From contig NZ_JANYMP010000034.1 of assembly GCF_025061645.1 (NCBI RefSeq), positions 27,102 to 91,101 on the forward strand: a stretch of 64,000 nucleotides of DNA. The letters are read 5' to 3'. The position numbers were made by a program, and so were the translations under genes. Positions 44,966 through 53,574 of this stretch are shown in pieces. Position 1 is the stretch's first letter. Every line of letters starts with the position of its first letter. The notes below the pieces were generated by a model. It was not told the origin of the DNA. It was given only the letters and a program-made list of their open reading frames with translations, and did not search any database. The stretch comes from Umezawaea endophytica (GTDB lineage Bacteria; Actinomycetota; Actinomycetes; Mycobacteriales; Pseudonocardiaceae).

Positions 44966-45960
44966 AACCGGGACAGGACCACGTCGTTGTGGTGGAACTC
45001 CTCCTCGGTGAGGACACCTCCGAGCAGCACGGTGCCCACGCCCAGGGACAGGTAGCCGTCCAGGTACTCGGTGACGCGGTCGTAGCTGCCGACAAGCTGG
45101 GGCATCAACCCCTTGTCCGCCCGGTAGGCGCCCGTCCAGTACACGTCGTCGTAGGTCTCGCCACTGGTGGCCAGCACCGCCATCCGCCGGTTCCAGTCCG
45201 ATTCGGACCTCGTCTTCAGCACCGTCATGTGCCGCGACCGCCGGTCCGCGACGTGACCGGCCCGCGCGACCGACCACGCCTCGTCGTCGGTCTCGCGGGC
45301 GATCAGGCCGATCCGGATGCCCAGGCCGTGCCCGGCCGCCGCGCGCGAGGGGACGAACTCGGCCGCGAACTTGTCCAGCGGCTCGGGGTGCGTGACCGCC
45401 ACGTCCCCGACGGCCGCCGCGACGGCCCGGCTCGCGTCCGACGAGCCCGCGACGAAGACCTTCGGCATCAGGTCCGGTGGCAGGCGGGAGAACGTGCGCA
45501 GTCCGGAGAACCGGTAGAACCGGCCGTCGTGCGTCAGCGGTTCGTCCGAGGACAGCAGCGCCCGCACGACGGTGGTGTACTCCATCGCCCGCGCGTACCG
45601 CTCGTCGTGGTCCAGGACGTCGCCGACCTGGTCGAGTTCCCCCTTGATGCCACCGGTGATCAGGTTGACGTCGACGCGCCGCCCGTGCAGCGAGGACAGC
45701 GCGTGGATCGTCTTGGCCGCGGTGAACGGCGGCATCGCGTAGGGCTGGGCGGCCACCAGCGGGACCAGCGTCGTCGTGGCGCCGAGGGTGGTGGCGGCGA
45801 CCACCCACGGGTCGATGTTCTCGTGGTTGTGGAAGACCAGCAGGCCCTCGTACCCGTACCGCTCGGCCCGCTCGGCGAGCGCGCCGATGGTGAGCAGCGA
45901 GTTGTCCGCGGTCGGCCTGCCGGGCAGCGCGGTGCCGTAGACCGCGAAGGTGTGCGACAT
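44953..45960 (-). CDS. LLM-class flavin-dependent monooxygenase
   Basis: This 335-residue luciferase-like TIM-barrel protein resembles SsuD-type monooxygenases: NLITGG after the fourth strand, PKVFVAGSSDASRAVAAAVGD, and DRVTEYLDGYLSLGVGTVLLGG. These enzymes use FMNH2 (or F420H2) for oxygenation or N-hydroxylation. It is the last gene of the leftward operon (15-nt gap after the glycosyltransferase), so it probably tailors the product of that operon. No flavin reductase gene is nearby. ATG 45960. Confidence 0.88.
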   Translation of the reverse strand: MSHTFAVYGTALPGRPTADNSLLTIGALAERAERYGYEGLLVFHNHENIDPWVVAATTLGATTTLVPLVAAQPYAMPPFTAAKTIHALSSLHGRRVDVNLITGGIKGELDQVGDVLDHDERYARAMEYTTVVRALLSSDEPLTHDGRFYRFSGLRTFSRLPPDLMPKVFVAGSSDASRAVAAAVGDVAVTHPEPLDKFAAEFVPSRAAAGHGLGIRIGLIARETDDEAWSVARAGHVADRRSRHMTVLKTRSESDWNRRMAVLATSGETYDDVYWTGAYRADKGLMPQLVGSYDRVTEYLDGYLSLGVGTVLLGGVLTEEEFHHNDVVLSRLRGR

Positions 45961-45975
45961 GGTGATCTCCGGTCG

Positions 45976-47055
45976 TCAGCGGGACGTGGCCAGCAGGTCC
46001 GGGTACGAGAGGGTGCGGGCCCTGGCGGCCACCAGGTTGCGGTGCAGCCGTTCCAGCACGCTGAACGACTTCCCGGTGCGGGCCCAGTCGTCGTAGGGGA
46101 TGCCGAAGCCCAGCCGTTCCCACAGCCGCGCGTTGAGCGATTCGTGGCCCCCGAAGGGTTCCAGCAGCACCACGGGGGTCGCGGAGGCCAGCGAGTCCAT
46201 CAGCGTGCCGCCGCCGGGCTTGCTGACCACGGCGACGGCCTCCCTGGTCAGGTCGAAGCCGTCGTGGTGGTCCTCGCGGCGCCGGTAGTCCACCCGACCG
46301 TCCTCGATCCGGCCGAACGGCGGGAAACCCCGGTCGTGCCAGGGGTGCCAGGAGGGGTCGATCATGAAGTACCGGTGCCTGCCGTCGTGCGCGGCCACGT
46401 CGGCGCCCTCGTAGGCGACGACGTCCAGCGAGAAGCCCTCCCCGCCGAGGTCGGCGGCCCTGGACCGGTAGGTGCCCATGCCCCAGCCTCCGCCGTGCGT
46501 CAGCAGGCGGCCGTTCCGCTCCACCCACGGCACCGGTTCGGCGCGGCTGACCGGGATCGTGCGCGCCACCGTCCCACCCGCCTCCTCCAGCAGCCAGACG
46601 TCCTCGTGGGCGTACGGGGGAGGCCCCGACTCGGGCACCTGTGACGCCTTGGACTCGAAGGACGGCGACGCCACCGCGTCGACGTGGCAGGAGTGGACCC
46701 GGACCCCGGCGTGGCGGGAGGCGTACCGGTGCACGGTGGGCAGCCAGAAGCCGGACAGGACCACGACCAGGTCCACCTGGTCGGCCTCCCACTCCGCCAG
46801 CAGCACGTCGACCGAGTCCTCCTCCAGCGCGGCCGCGTTCCGGCCCGCCAGCCGCTGACCGGCCAGCGCCACCCGGAAGTCCCGGTGGAACGCGACCTTC
46901 GACGCGGGGATCAGGTCGCGCTGCCGCCGCGGCAGGTGGTCCTCCAGCACGTCGACCCGGACCGGCACACCCGCCTCGGTGAGCCTGCGGGCCAGCAGCA
47001 GGCCGGGGACGTGCACGCCCAGTGCCACACCCGACGTCAGGACGGCGATGGTCAC
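45976..47055 (-). CDS. GT-B-like glycosyltransferase (UGT/GT28-related)
   Basis: This 359-residue protein has an N-terminal sugar-transferase-type Rossmann half (VLTSGVALGVHVPGLLLARRLTEAGVPVRVDVLED) and a C-terminal donor-site pattern, VVSKPGGGTLMDSLASATPVVLLEPFGGHESLNARLWE, like the PGGGT/E motifs of UGT and MurG-type enzymes. It is shorter and more divergent than typical antibiotic glycosyltransferases, so the donor is unclear. GTG 47055 is preceded by GGAGGA. It lies between the Gfo/Idh and LLM genes on the same strand, pointing to a sugar or sugar-like decoration. Confidence 0.75.
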   Translation of the reverse strand: MTIAVLTSGVALGVHVPGLLLARRLTEAGVPVRVDVLEDHLPRRQRDLIPASKVAFHRDFRVALAGQRLAGRNAAALEEDSVDVLLAEWEADQVDLVVVLSGFWLPTVHRYASRHAGVRVHSCHVDAVASPSFESKASQVPESGPPPYAHEDVWLLEEAGGTVARTIPVSRAEPVPWVERNGRLLTHGGGWGMGTYRSRAADLGGEGFSLDVVAYEGADVAAHDGRHRYFMIDPSWHPWHDRGFPPFGRIEDGRVDYRRREDHHDGFDLTREAVAVVSKPGGGTLMDSLASATPVVLLEPFGGHESLNARLWERLGFGIPYDDWARTGKSFSVLERLHRNLVAARARTLSYPDLLATSR

Positions 47056-47089
47056 GGTTGTCCTCCTCCGCTCGTCGAGGCACTCCCGG

Positions 47090-48070
47090 TCAGCGACCGA
47101 GGTGCCTTCCGACGGCCTCCAGGTAGATGGTCTCCACGAGTGCCACCCGCTCGGCGGCGGCGGCGTCCTCGCGCGGCGGCCCGTCGAGCAGGCGCGCGAT
47201 CCGGCGGAACTGCCGGTCGTAGTAGGCGCCGCCGGGGAAGGACCGCACCTCGCGCGATCCGTCGTCCCGCACGACGGCCAGGTTGACGGGGAACGGGCCC
47301 GCGGCGGGCCGCAGGAAGCCGCGCAGCCTGATCCGGCCCCCGGTGAAGACGAACTCGTGGTCGGCCCGGTGCGGTCCGACCAGCGCGGCGCGCAGCCGGG
47401 CGCGCAGGCCGTTCGGCCAGGCGAGCGTCGCGGTGAAGGTCAGGTCGACGCCGCCGGGGCCGTCGAAGTCCGAGTGCCCGGTGCCGACGGCGCCGTCGAG
47501 CCCGACCGCGCCCCGCACCGCGTCGAGCCAGTAGCTCGCCGTGTCGTGGAACGCGCCACCGCCGAGTTCCGGCCGGAACCGGTAGCCGTCGCCCGCCGCG
47601 AGGTCGAACGAGACGTGCGAGTCGACGGCGGTCAGCTCGCCCAGTTCGCCCGAGGCGATGACGTCGCGCACGGCGTCCTGCCACGGGTGGTCGGCCGTCA
47701 TCACCGCCTCGACGACGTGGACCCCGGATTCCGCCGCCGCGTGCCGGAGCGCGTGCAGCTCCCGGCGGCCGAGGCACAGCGGTTTCTCGACGACCACGTT
47801 CTTGCCCGCCCTGGCGGCTGCGGTCGCCCAGGTCGCGTGCGCGGAGTTGTGCAGCGACACGTACACGGTGTCGACCTCGTCGTCGTCCAGGAGGTCCCGG
47901 TAGTCGCCGTGGGCCGACAGGAGCCCGTGCTCGGCCCGGAAGGCCTCGGCGCGGTGTGCCGAACTCGCGGCCACCGAACGGATCCGCACGTCCTCGTGCG
48001 CCCGAGCTGGCGCGACGACGGCCTTGACCGCGACCGCCGTCGCACCGACGAGGCCGATCTCACGAGGCAT
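47090..48070 (-). CDS. Gfo/Idh/MocA-family oxidoreductase
   Basis: This 326-residue NAD(P)-dependent oxidoreductase has the N-terminal Rossmann fold (EIGLVGATAVAVKAV, atypical in that the GxGxxG is weak), the diagnostic VEKPLCL (EKP) motif, then a C-terminal beta-sheet substrate domain with GGGAFHDTASYWLDA. Members oxidise or reduce sugars, inositols and imines. It overlaps the ATP-grasp gene by 11 nt, so it belongs to the same transcript. It might make a modified sugar donor for the adjacent glycosyltransferase or act on the carrier-bound intermediate. Confidence 0.85.
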   Translation of the reverse strand: MPREIGLVGATAVAVKAVVAPARAHEDVRIRSVAASSAHRAEAFRAEHGLLSAHGDYRDLLDDDEVDTVYVSLHNSAHATWATAAARAGKNVVVEKPLCLGRRELHALRHAAAESGVHVVEAVMTADHPWQDAVRDVIASGELGELTAVDSHVSFDLAAGDGYRFRPELGGGAFHDTASYWLDAVRGAVGLDGAVGTGHSDFDGPGGVDLTFTATLAWPNGLRARLRAALVGPHRADHEFVFTGGRIRLRGFLRPAAGPFPVNLAVVRDDGSREVRSFPGGAYYDRQFRRIARLLDGPPREDAAAAERVALVETIYLEAVGRHLGR

Positions 48071-49352
48071 GGCCCACCGCGACCCGTCGGGCGGCCAGCG
48101 ACGCCACGACCTCGTCGAGCACGGTGTCGAGCATCCGGTCCTCGTCCTGGTCGCGGGCGACCACCGCGCAGTAGAGCCGACCTCGGGACGACAGCAGGGT
48201 GTTGGCGGCCAGGGGGAGCAGACCGGTGCCGCCGGACCGGAACAGCGCCCGGCTCGCGCTCAGGTCCTCGACCAGAGCGTCGAACGTCCGGTGTGGACTG
48301 TCGGTGGGCAGGGTCCGCACGGCCAGCCGGGCCCTGGTCGCGGGACCGGCCAGCCGCCGCGCCGCGAGGATGCTGATCAGCCCCATCGACATGCGGGGGT
48401 TGATCTCCAGCACCGGCACGAGGGTGCCGTCCCGCAACAGCATCGAGTCGACGCAGACCGGTCCGTGGTAACCCGCCCCGGCCAGCGCGGCGCCGACCTC
48501 CTCCAGGACGGCCCGGTAGCCGAGTTCCGCCAGGCGCGTCCCGAGCTCCGCCGGGACCGGCCGCGAGCCCGCGTAGGTGAACCCGGTGTTCTCGATGAGC
48601 CGCACGCCGTACCAGTCGACCCGTCCGTCCGCGCGGACGTGGAACTGGGCGGAGAAGTCGGCCACCCGGTCGAACCTCCGCTGCACCAGCACTTCCACGG
48701 CGAGCCCGCGGTCCGCCTGCCTGGACAGGACGCGGCTCACGGACCGCAGCACGCCGGGGGAGGACACCTCGATGGTCCCGCGCCCCGAGACGCCGAAGGG
48801 GTCCTTCAGCAGGACGGTCTCGCCGTCGAGCGCCTCCACCTCCTCCAGCAGCCTCGGCACGGAGTCGACGACGACACCCGCGCCGAACAGCCCCAGCTCG
48901 CGCACGAGCTCGTTGGACCAGGACTTGGAGGAGACCGTCCGCACCGCCCGGCACTCGGGCACCGCGGCCCGCAGGCCGAGCGCGCGGACGACCTCCGAGG
49001 TCTCCGGGAGGACCGCGTATGGCGTGGAAGCGGTGCCGCGCAGGTCTTCCGGCGGCCGGGACAGCAGCCGCCGCTCCACGGTCGCCCCCGGTGCCGCGGG
49101 GTCGGGCGGTGCGACCCGGTGGTCGACGTCGACGCCCGCGTCCTGGAGGACGGCCTGGAACGACGGCGGCACGTCCGCGCCGGTGAACAGGACGTCGCCC
49201 GGACCGCACGTCACGGCGAGCAGTTCGTCCATGGCGGACGTGACGAGGTCCGCGGCGGGGTCGGTGATCGCGGGGAGCGTCGCCAGCCCGTCCGGACGCC
49301 ACCGGCGTTCGACGTCGAACGTGCCGAACCGGACCACCCGCCCGGTGGTCAC
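48060..49352 (-). CDS. ATP-grasp domain ligase
   Basis: This 430-residue protein has a recognisable ATP-grasp core: VLLKDPFGVSGRGTIEV (ATP-binding Lys and glycine loop, about 194-210), VLVQRRFDRVADFSAQFHV, and the metal-binding VLEINPRMSMG (about 334-344). ATP-grasp ligases activate a carboxylate as acyl phosphate and join it to an amine, or occasionally a thiol. Its 4-nt overlap with the carrier-protein gene suggests it either loads that carrier or releases/ligates its cargo. GTG 49352. The exact family is not recognised. Confidence 0.82.
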   Translation of the reverse strand: MTTGRVVRFGTFDVERRWRPDGLATLPAITDPAADLVTSAMDELLAVTCGPGDVLFTGADVPPSFQAVLQDAGVDVDHRVAPPDPAAPGATVERRLLSRPPEDLRGTASTPYAVLPETSEVVRALGLRAAVPECRAVRTVSSKSWSNELVRELGLFGAGVVVDSVPRLLEEVEALDGETVLLKDPFGVSGRGTIEVSSPGVLRSVSRVLSRQADRGLAVEVLVQRRFDRVADFSAQFHVRADGRVDWYGVRLIENTGFTYAGSRPVPAELGTRLAELGYRAVLEEVGAALAGAGYHGPVCVDSMLLRDGTLVPVLEINPRMSMGLISILAARRLAGPATRARLAVRTLPTDSPHRTFDALVEDLSASRALFRSGGTGLLPLAANTLLSSRGRLYCAVVARDQDEDRMLDTVLDEVVASLAARRVAVGHAS

Positions 49353-49639
49353 GGCTCGTCCGGCATGGCCGCCACCACGAACCGGCAGATCTCCGGGAAC
49401 GACTCCAACTGGGCGAAGGTGAGGTCCTCGAACTCCAGCTCCACGTCGAACGCGTCCTCCAGCGCGAGCAGGAAGTTGATCATCTGGATGGAGTTGAGGC
49501 CGAGGTCGTCGACGATGTTGGTGTCGTCGGTGATGGTCGCGGCGAGCTGGTCGTCACCGAGGACGACGCCGAGGACGGCCTTGATCCGCGGCGCGACAGC
49601 GGTCACCGACCGCGGCGCGGGTGCTTCGACATCGGTCAA
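49349..49639 (-). CDS. Acyl/peptidyl carrier protein
   Basis: This 96-residue carrier protein has the phosphopantetheine site at Ser50 in DDLGLNSIQMINF and a strongly acidic surface (LEDAFDVELEFEDL). It is encoded between the radical SAM gene (3-nt gap) and the ATP-grasp gene (4-nt overlap), so it likely presents a substrate to one or both. TTG 49639 is the start that fits; no ATG or GTG lies in the short gap. It is distinct from the ACP at 31330, which has an ADSL-type site. Confidence 0.88.
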   Translation of the reverse strand: MTDVEAPAPRSVTAVAPRIKAVLGVVLGDDQLAATITDDTNIVDDLGLNSIQMINFLLALEDAFDVELEFEDLTFAQLESFPEICRFVVAAMPDEP

Positions 49640-49642
49640 CGG

Positions 49643-50821
49643 TCAGACCCCGTTCAGGTAGAGGAGGATGCACTTCGAGCAGACGGGCATGAGGCTCGTC
49701 CCGCGCAGGACGGTCCGGACCTGGCGGAACGCCTCTCCCTGCCAGACCTCCTCGACGCTGTTGTCGTGGAGGTCGCCGATGACGAACTCGGGGAAGAACT
49801 TGCAGGAGCTGACCTTGCCGTCGGCGTGCACCTCCAGCCGGTTGGACACGGCGAGGCAGCGGTTGCGCTTCTGGGCCGGTTTCGAGGTGCCGAGCACGAA
49901 GTCGTCGATCTCGTCGAGTTCGAGCTGCGGCTGGTAGCGGATGCGGACGTTCCACGTCCGCTCGGCCAGCCTGGTCATCGACGTCCGCAGCACGTCGATG
50001 AGTTCGGGCTCGATCCGGTAGGTGTAGGAGTGCCACGTCGGCGTGGTGCCCGGCGCGGGAGGGTTGAGCCACGCGAAGTTCTCCGCGTACATCTCGTCCA
50101 TCGACGTGGCGACCTCGGGGCTGATGTACCAGGGGAACTGGAAGTACACGGTGTTGACGCCGAGTTCCTCCGCCCACTCCATGAACTCGTACATCGAGCC
50201 GAGGGTCTCGTTGCTGACCATGCAGGAGATCGAGACCTCGCCCTGGTACTCCCCGGTCTTCTGGAGGTCCAGCAGCAGCTTCGCGTTCTCGATGGTGCGG
50301 GGGAACGTGCCCCGGCCGCGCAGCGCCTCGTGGTCGGCGCCGAGGCCGTCCAGGCTGACCAGGACGTTGAGGCCGGGGCCGATGGTGAGCAGGTGCGGCA
50401 GGTTGCGCTTGATCAGCAGCGCGTTCGTGCACAGGTTGACCGTGCGCGGCGTCCTGGCCAGCAGTTCGGCGACCTCGCCGAACCGGCTGTGCATCAGGGG
50501 TTCGCCACCCCACAGGAAGACCTTCGCGCGGGTCTCGTCGGTCATCCGGAGCACCTCGTCGACGATGTCGAGGTCCAGTTCGGTGCGCTGCTTCTGCTTG
50601 CTGAAGTCGTGGAAGAAACCCTGGTCGTTCCACTGGTAGCAGTGGTTGCAGCGCAGGTTGCACTTGTAGGTCAGTTGCAGGCTCACCTCCCGCGGTACGG
50701 GAGTCGCGTACGTGGCGTCGGTGTCCACGTTGCGGCGGGTCTCGGCGCGGATCGCGACTGTCCGCCGCAGGTCGTCGAATTCCTTGGGGTTGAGCGTCCG
50801 ACTGGTTTTCGGGTGCACCAC
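49643..50821 (-). CDS. Radical SAM enzyme with SPASM-type C-terminal domain
   Basis: This 392-residue protein has the [4Fe-4S] CxxxCxxC motif at C54, C58, C61 (YKCNLRCNHCYQW), FLWGGEPLM downstream (SAM-binding GGE), and a C-terminal Cys-rich region with RCLAVSN, SSCKFFPE and VCSKC that would bind auxiliary clusters (SPASM/twitch). Such enzymes abstract hydrogen from peptides or small molecules to make C-C, C-S or epimerised products. Here no precursor peptide is seen, but a carrier protein follows by 3 nt, so a carrier-bound amino acid is the likely substrate. GTG 50821 starts the leftward operon. Confidence 0.9.
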   Translation of the reverse strand: MVHPKTSRTLNPKEFDDLRRTVAIRAETRRNVDTDATYATPVPREVSLQLTYKCNLRCNHCYQWNDQGFFHDFSKQKQRTELDLDIVDEVLRMTDETRAKVFLWGGEPLMHSRFGEVAELLARTPRTVNLCTNALLIKRNLPHLLTIGPGLNVLVSLDGLGADHEALRGRGTFPRTIENAKLLLDLQKTGEYQGEVSISCMVSNETLGSMYEFMEWAEELGVNTVYFQFPWYISPEVATSMDEMYAENFAWLNPPAPGTTPTWHSYTYRIEPELIDVLRTSMTRLAERTWNVRIRYQPQLELDEIDDFVLGTSKPAQKRNRCLAVSNRLEVHADGKVSSCKFFPEFVIGDLHDNSVEEVWQGEAFRQVRTVLRGTSLMPVCSKCILLYLNGV

Positions 50822-51236
50822 GGCTCCTCACGAAACAGGCTTGGGGCACTGCGTTTTTCGGGCGTGCCGAAGAAGGTCCGGTCCGGTGCGCCGGTCGAGC
50901 ACCGAAATCGCCGCACATCGCCGCTCCCGCAGCGAAGCAGTTCACCCCGGAGGCGTCAAGGAAGTACCGCGCCATTCCTGCGTGAGGCAAGACTTCGCTT
51001 TGTTCCGCCCGGTCGTGGAGCTTCCGCCACGGCGCGAGGATTGCCTGGTCACGGGGTTCGTCATCGGCCGTTCGTCGCAGTGGTTCCGGTGACATCCGGA
51101 GTATTTGACCGACTATCGGCCGCGTGTACGTTGCCGTTGTTCCGCCGAATCAATTCCTTTCCGAATAGCTCGGAGCCCATTGGTTTCGACGCTCTTGTGG
51201 TGCCAGCACGGTGAAACCGACCCCGGAGGAGAGTTC
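50822..51236. other. Divergent promoter region between the radical SAM and condensation-domain operons
   Basis: These 415 bases have no credible gene; frames that cross it lack coding bias. It must carry the start sites of both operons. A rightward promoter is proposed at 51105-51132. No clear leftward promoter or long palindrome was found by eye. Confidence 0.5.
51105..51132 (+). promoter_or_regulatory. Probable promoter of the diterpene operon
   Basis: TTGACC (51105-51110) and TACGTT (51127-51132) with 16-bp spacing resemble a vegetative actinobacterial promoter. The transcript would have about a 98-nt leader before GTG 51237, which has AGGAG just upstream. Confidence 0.42.
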
Positions 51237-52532
51237 GTGTTGTCGACGTGGCCCGCGTCCGTGTTCCAGTACACGCTCATGACGACCCACCAGCTCCTGC
51301 CGAGCGGGTCCATCGGCCCGCACATGACCATGTCGACCTCGGTCCTGATCAGCGGAACGCTGGACGTGGACGCGCTCGACGGCGCGTACGACGACTTCGT
51401 TGCGCGCAACGACGTCCTGCGCACCGTGCTGGAGCGGGAGGGCGAGAGCTGGGTGCAGAAGGTGCACCCGCACCGGACCGCGCACCTCAAGCGGCGCACG
51501 GGTTCCGCGGACCGCGCGCAGGAGTTCGCGGACGACTGGTCGCGCGAGCCGGTGCCGGTGGACGAACCCCCGCTGGTGCGCGGGCAGGTGGTCGGGCTCG
51601 ACGACGGGACCCACCTGGTGAGCCTGGTCTTCCACCACCTGCACACCGATCCGCCGTCGCTCGACCTGGCGATGGCCGAACTCGGGGTGCTCTACGCCGC
51701 GCGGCTGGCCGGTGAGCGGATTCCCGCGCCCCCCTTGCAGTTCGGCCCCTACGTGCGGCAGTGCGTCGAGAAGGTCGCCGGTCGGCTGGACGCCGATCGC
51801 GAGTTCTGGCGGACCACCGTCGAGGGGGCGAGGCCCGTGTCGCCCGCGCCGGGGCTGGAACGCGACTGGAGCCGTCCGCCGAGCTCCGGCGTCCTCCGGC
51901 TGGACGTGCTGGACGGCGATCGGGCGGCGGAGCTGGAGAAGTGGGCGCTGCGCCACCGGACCACGCTGTTCTCCACGCTGTTCACCGGCTTCTGCCTGGC
52001 GATGGCCGACCGGTCGGTGACCCGCGACCTCCTGGTCGCCACCGTGTTCGAGCAGCGCGACCACCCGGACACCAGGGCGCTGGTCGGGCCGTTCCTGCAC
52101 CCGTCGCTGCTGCGGGTGCGGGTGCCGGACGGCGCGGACTGGGACGTCCTGACGCCCGTGGTGCGCGATGTCGTCCGCGACGCCTACGACCGGGCCCACA
52201 TCCCCACGATCGACATCCTGGGCATGCACCCGGACGTGCTGCACGCGGTGGCCACGGAACCCGTCGGACTCTGCCTCTTCCAGTACCTGCCGTCGTCCGG
52301 CATCGGCGCCGAGATCCCCTTCGGACCGGCGAACGGCCGCCTGCTGGCCAACACCGACGTCGGTCCCACCGGTGACGTCGGGTTGATGTTCCGCCTGCAC
52401 CGCAAGGCTTCCGGCGACCTCGTCGCCACGGTGACCTTCGACCGGCGGGGCCTGGACGAACCGCTGGTGCGGGAGCTGTTCGACGACTTCGTCCGGCGGG
52501 TGACCGAACCGGTCGCCTCGGTCGTGCGCTGA
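51237..52532 (+). CDS. Free-standing condensation-domain protein
   Basis: This 431-residue protein is a single C/acyltransferase-fold domain. The catalytic motif is HHLHTDPPS (133-141): both His and the Asp are kept, but the usual final Gly is Pro. N- and C-terminal halves show C-domain patterns (DALDGAYDDFVARNDVLRTV; VGPFLHPSLLRV). Stand-alone C domains join carrier-bound acyl groups to amines or alcohols. It is the first gene of the operon containing the diterpene cyclases and lies opposite the carrier-protein operon, so it may attach the carrier cargo to a diterpene alcohol or amine. GTG 51237 follows GGAGGAGA. Confidence 0.85.
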   Translation: MLSTWPASVFQYTLMTTHQLLPSGSIGPHMTMSTSVLISGTLDVDALDGAYDDFVARNDVLRTVLEREGESWVQKVHPHRTAHLKRRTGSADRAQEFADDWSREPVPVDEPPLVRGQVVGLDDGTHLVSLVFHHLHTDPPSLDLAMAELGVLYAARLAGERIPAPPLQFGPYVRQCVEKVAGRLDADREFWRTTVEGARPVSPAPGLERDWSRPPSSGVLRLDVLDGDRAAELEKWALRHRTTLFSTLFTGFCLAMADRSVTRDLLVATVFEQRDHPDTRALVGPFLHPSLLRVRVPDGADWDVLTPVVRDVVRDAYDRAHIPTIDILGMHPDVLHAVATEPVGLCLFQYLPSSGIGAEIPFGPANGRLLANTDVGPTGDVGLMFRLHRKASGDLVATVTFDRRGLDEPLVRELFDDFVRRVTEPVASVVR

Positions 52533-52581
52533 CCGGGACCCGTCCGCACGAACGACACGACCACACCGGAGCGGAGTTCCC

Positions 52582-53574
52582 GTGAGCAGTGACCAGATCT
52601 TCGTCCCACCGCTGGACCAGGAGGAGCTCGACGCGGGCTGGGAGACACTGAGGATGCCCAACCTCGGCAGGCTCGACCAGGCCGAGCAGCGCCGGATCCG
52701 CGCGGTGAGCCAGGAGGTCGCGGACCTCGTCGAACCGTGGCTGACCGCGGTGTCCGACCAGTACCGCGGGCTGAGCTGGACGATCGCGGTCACCCTGGCC
52801 GCCATCACGCCGGAACTGCCGCCCGCCGCGCTCGTGCCGGTCGTCAAGTTCTCCTGCTGGACGCTCGTTTTCGACGACGCGTTCGACAACCACCACCTGT
52901 CGATCGCCGAGCACCACGGCAGGATGCGGCACTTCCTGGAGTTCGTGGAGGGCGATGAGCCGGCCACGACGGACCCCGTGCTGCTGGCGCTGGGCGACTG
53001 CCTCGACGAACTCCGGGAGTCCCCGCTGTTCGCGGAGCTGGAGCCGCAGTGGCGATCGGCGCTGCGGGAGACGATGCGCGCCATGCTGGTGGAGTGCGAG
53101 TGGCGGCACGCCTACCAGGCCGACCAGCGGACGCTGCCGTCCTTCGAGGACTACCTGGCGGTCGCGGTGGAGGCGATCGACTCCCGACCGGTGACGTGGG
53201 CGGCCCTCGCCGTCATCGGCGACCGCTCGATCCTGGAGGAGATGGACTTCCTGCGGGGCATCAGCGTGACGCTGGCGCGGTGCATCCGGTTGTCCAACGA
53301 CCTGCGCACCCACGCGAAGGAAGCGCTGGAGGGGACCGTCAACAGCGTCCTGATCCGCACGGCGGGCGAGCCCGTCGACCAGGAGCGGCTCGACGCGGCC
53401 CTGCACGGGATCACCGTCGACGTCGACCAGCACCTGCGTGAGCTGGAGTGGCACGCCGAGCACTTCCGGACGAGGACCGGCCGCGCGGAGAAGTGGATCG
53501 CCGACTGCGCCGACTTCGTCTTCGAGTTCTACTCCCGGCACGAGTACCGAACGCTCTTCGATGCGGAGTCCTAG
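52582..53574 (+). CDS. Class I terpene synthase-like protein
   Basis: This 330-residue all-helical protein has the class I metal motifs: DDAFD (98-102) and NDLRTHAKE (N239, T243, E247) matching NDxxSxxxE with Thr for Ser. Length suits bacterial mono-domain cyclases, including those acting on copalyl-type diphosphates. A class II diterpene cyclase gene follows with no gap, so its substrate is probably the bicyclic diphosphate made by that enzyme, yielding a diterpene hydrocarbon or alcohol. GTG 52582. The skeleton cannot be predicted from these motifs. Confidence 0.88.
   Translation: MSSDQIFVPPLDQEELDAGWETLRMPNLGRLDQAEQRRIRAVSQEVADLVEPWLTAVSDQYRGLSWTIAVTLAAITPELPPAALVPVVKFSCWTLVFDDAFDNHHLSIAEHHGRMRHFLEFVEGDEPATTDPVLLALGDCLDELRESPLFAELEPQWRSALRETMRAMLVECEWRHAYQADQRTLPSFEDYLAVAVEAIDSRPVTWAALAVIGDRSILEEMDFLRGISVTLARCIRLSNDLRTHAKEALEGTVNSVLIRTAGEPVDQERLDAALHGITVDVDQHLRELEWHAEHFRTRTGRAEKWIADCADFVFEFYSRHEYRTLFDAES

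Noticed and set aside
49554..51095. Large reverse-strand frame spanning the radical SAM gene and the divergent promoter region
   Set aside because: Out of frame with the CxxxCxxC protein and Arg/Pro-rich; no family pattern.
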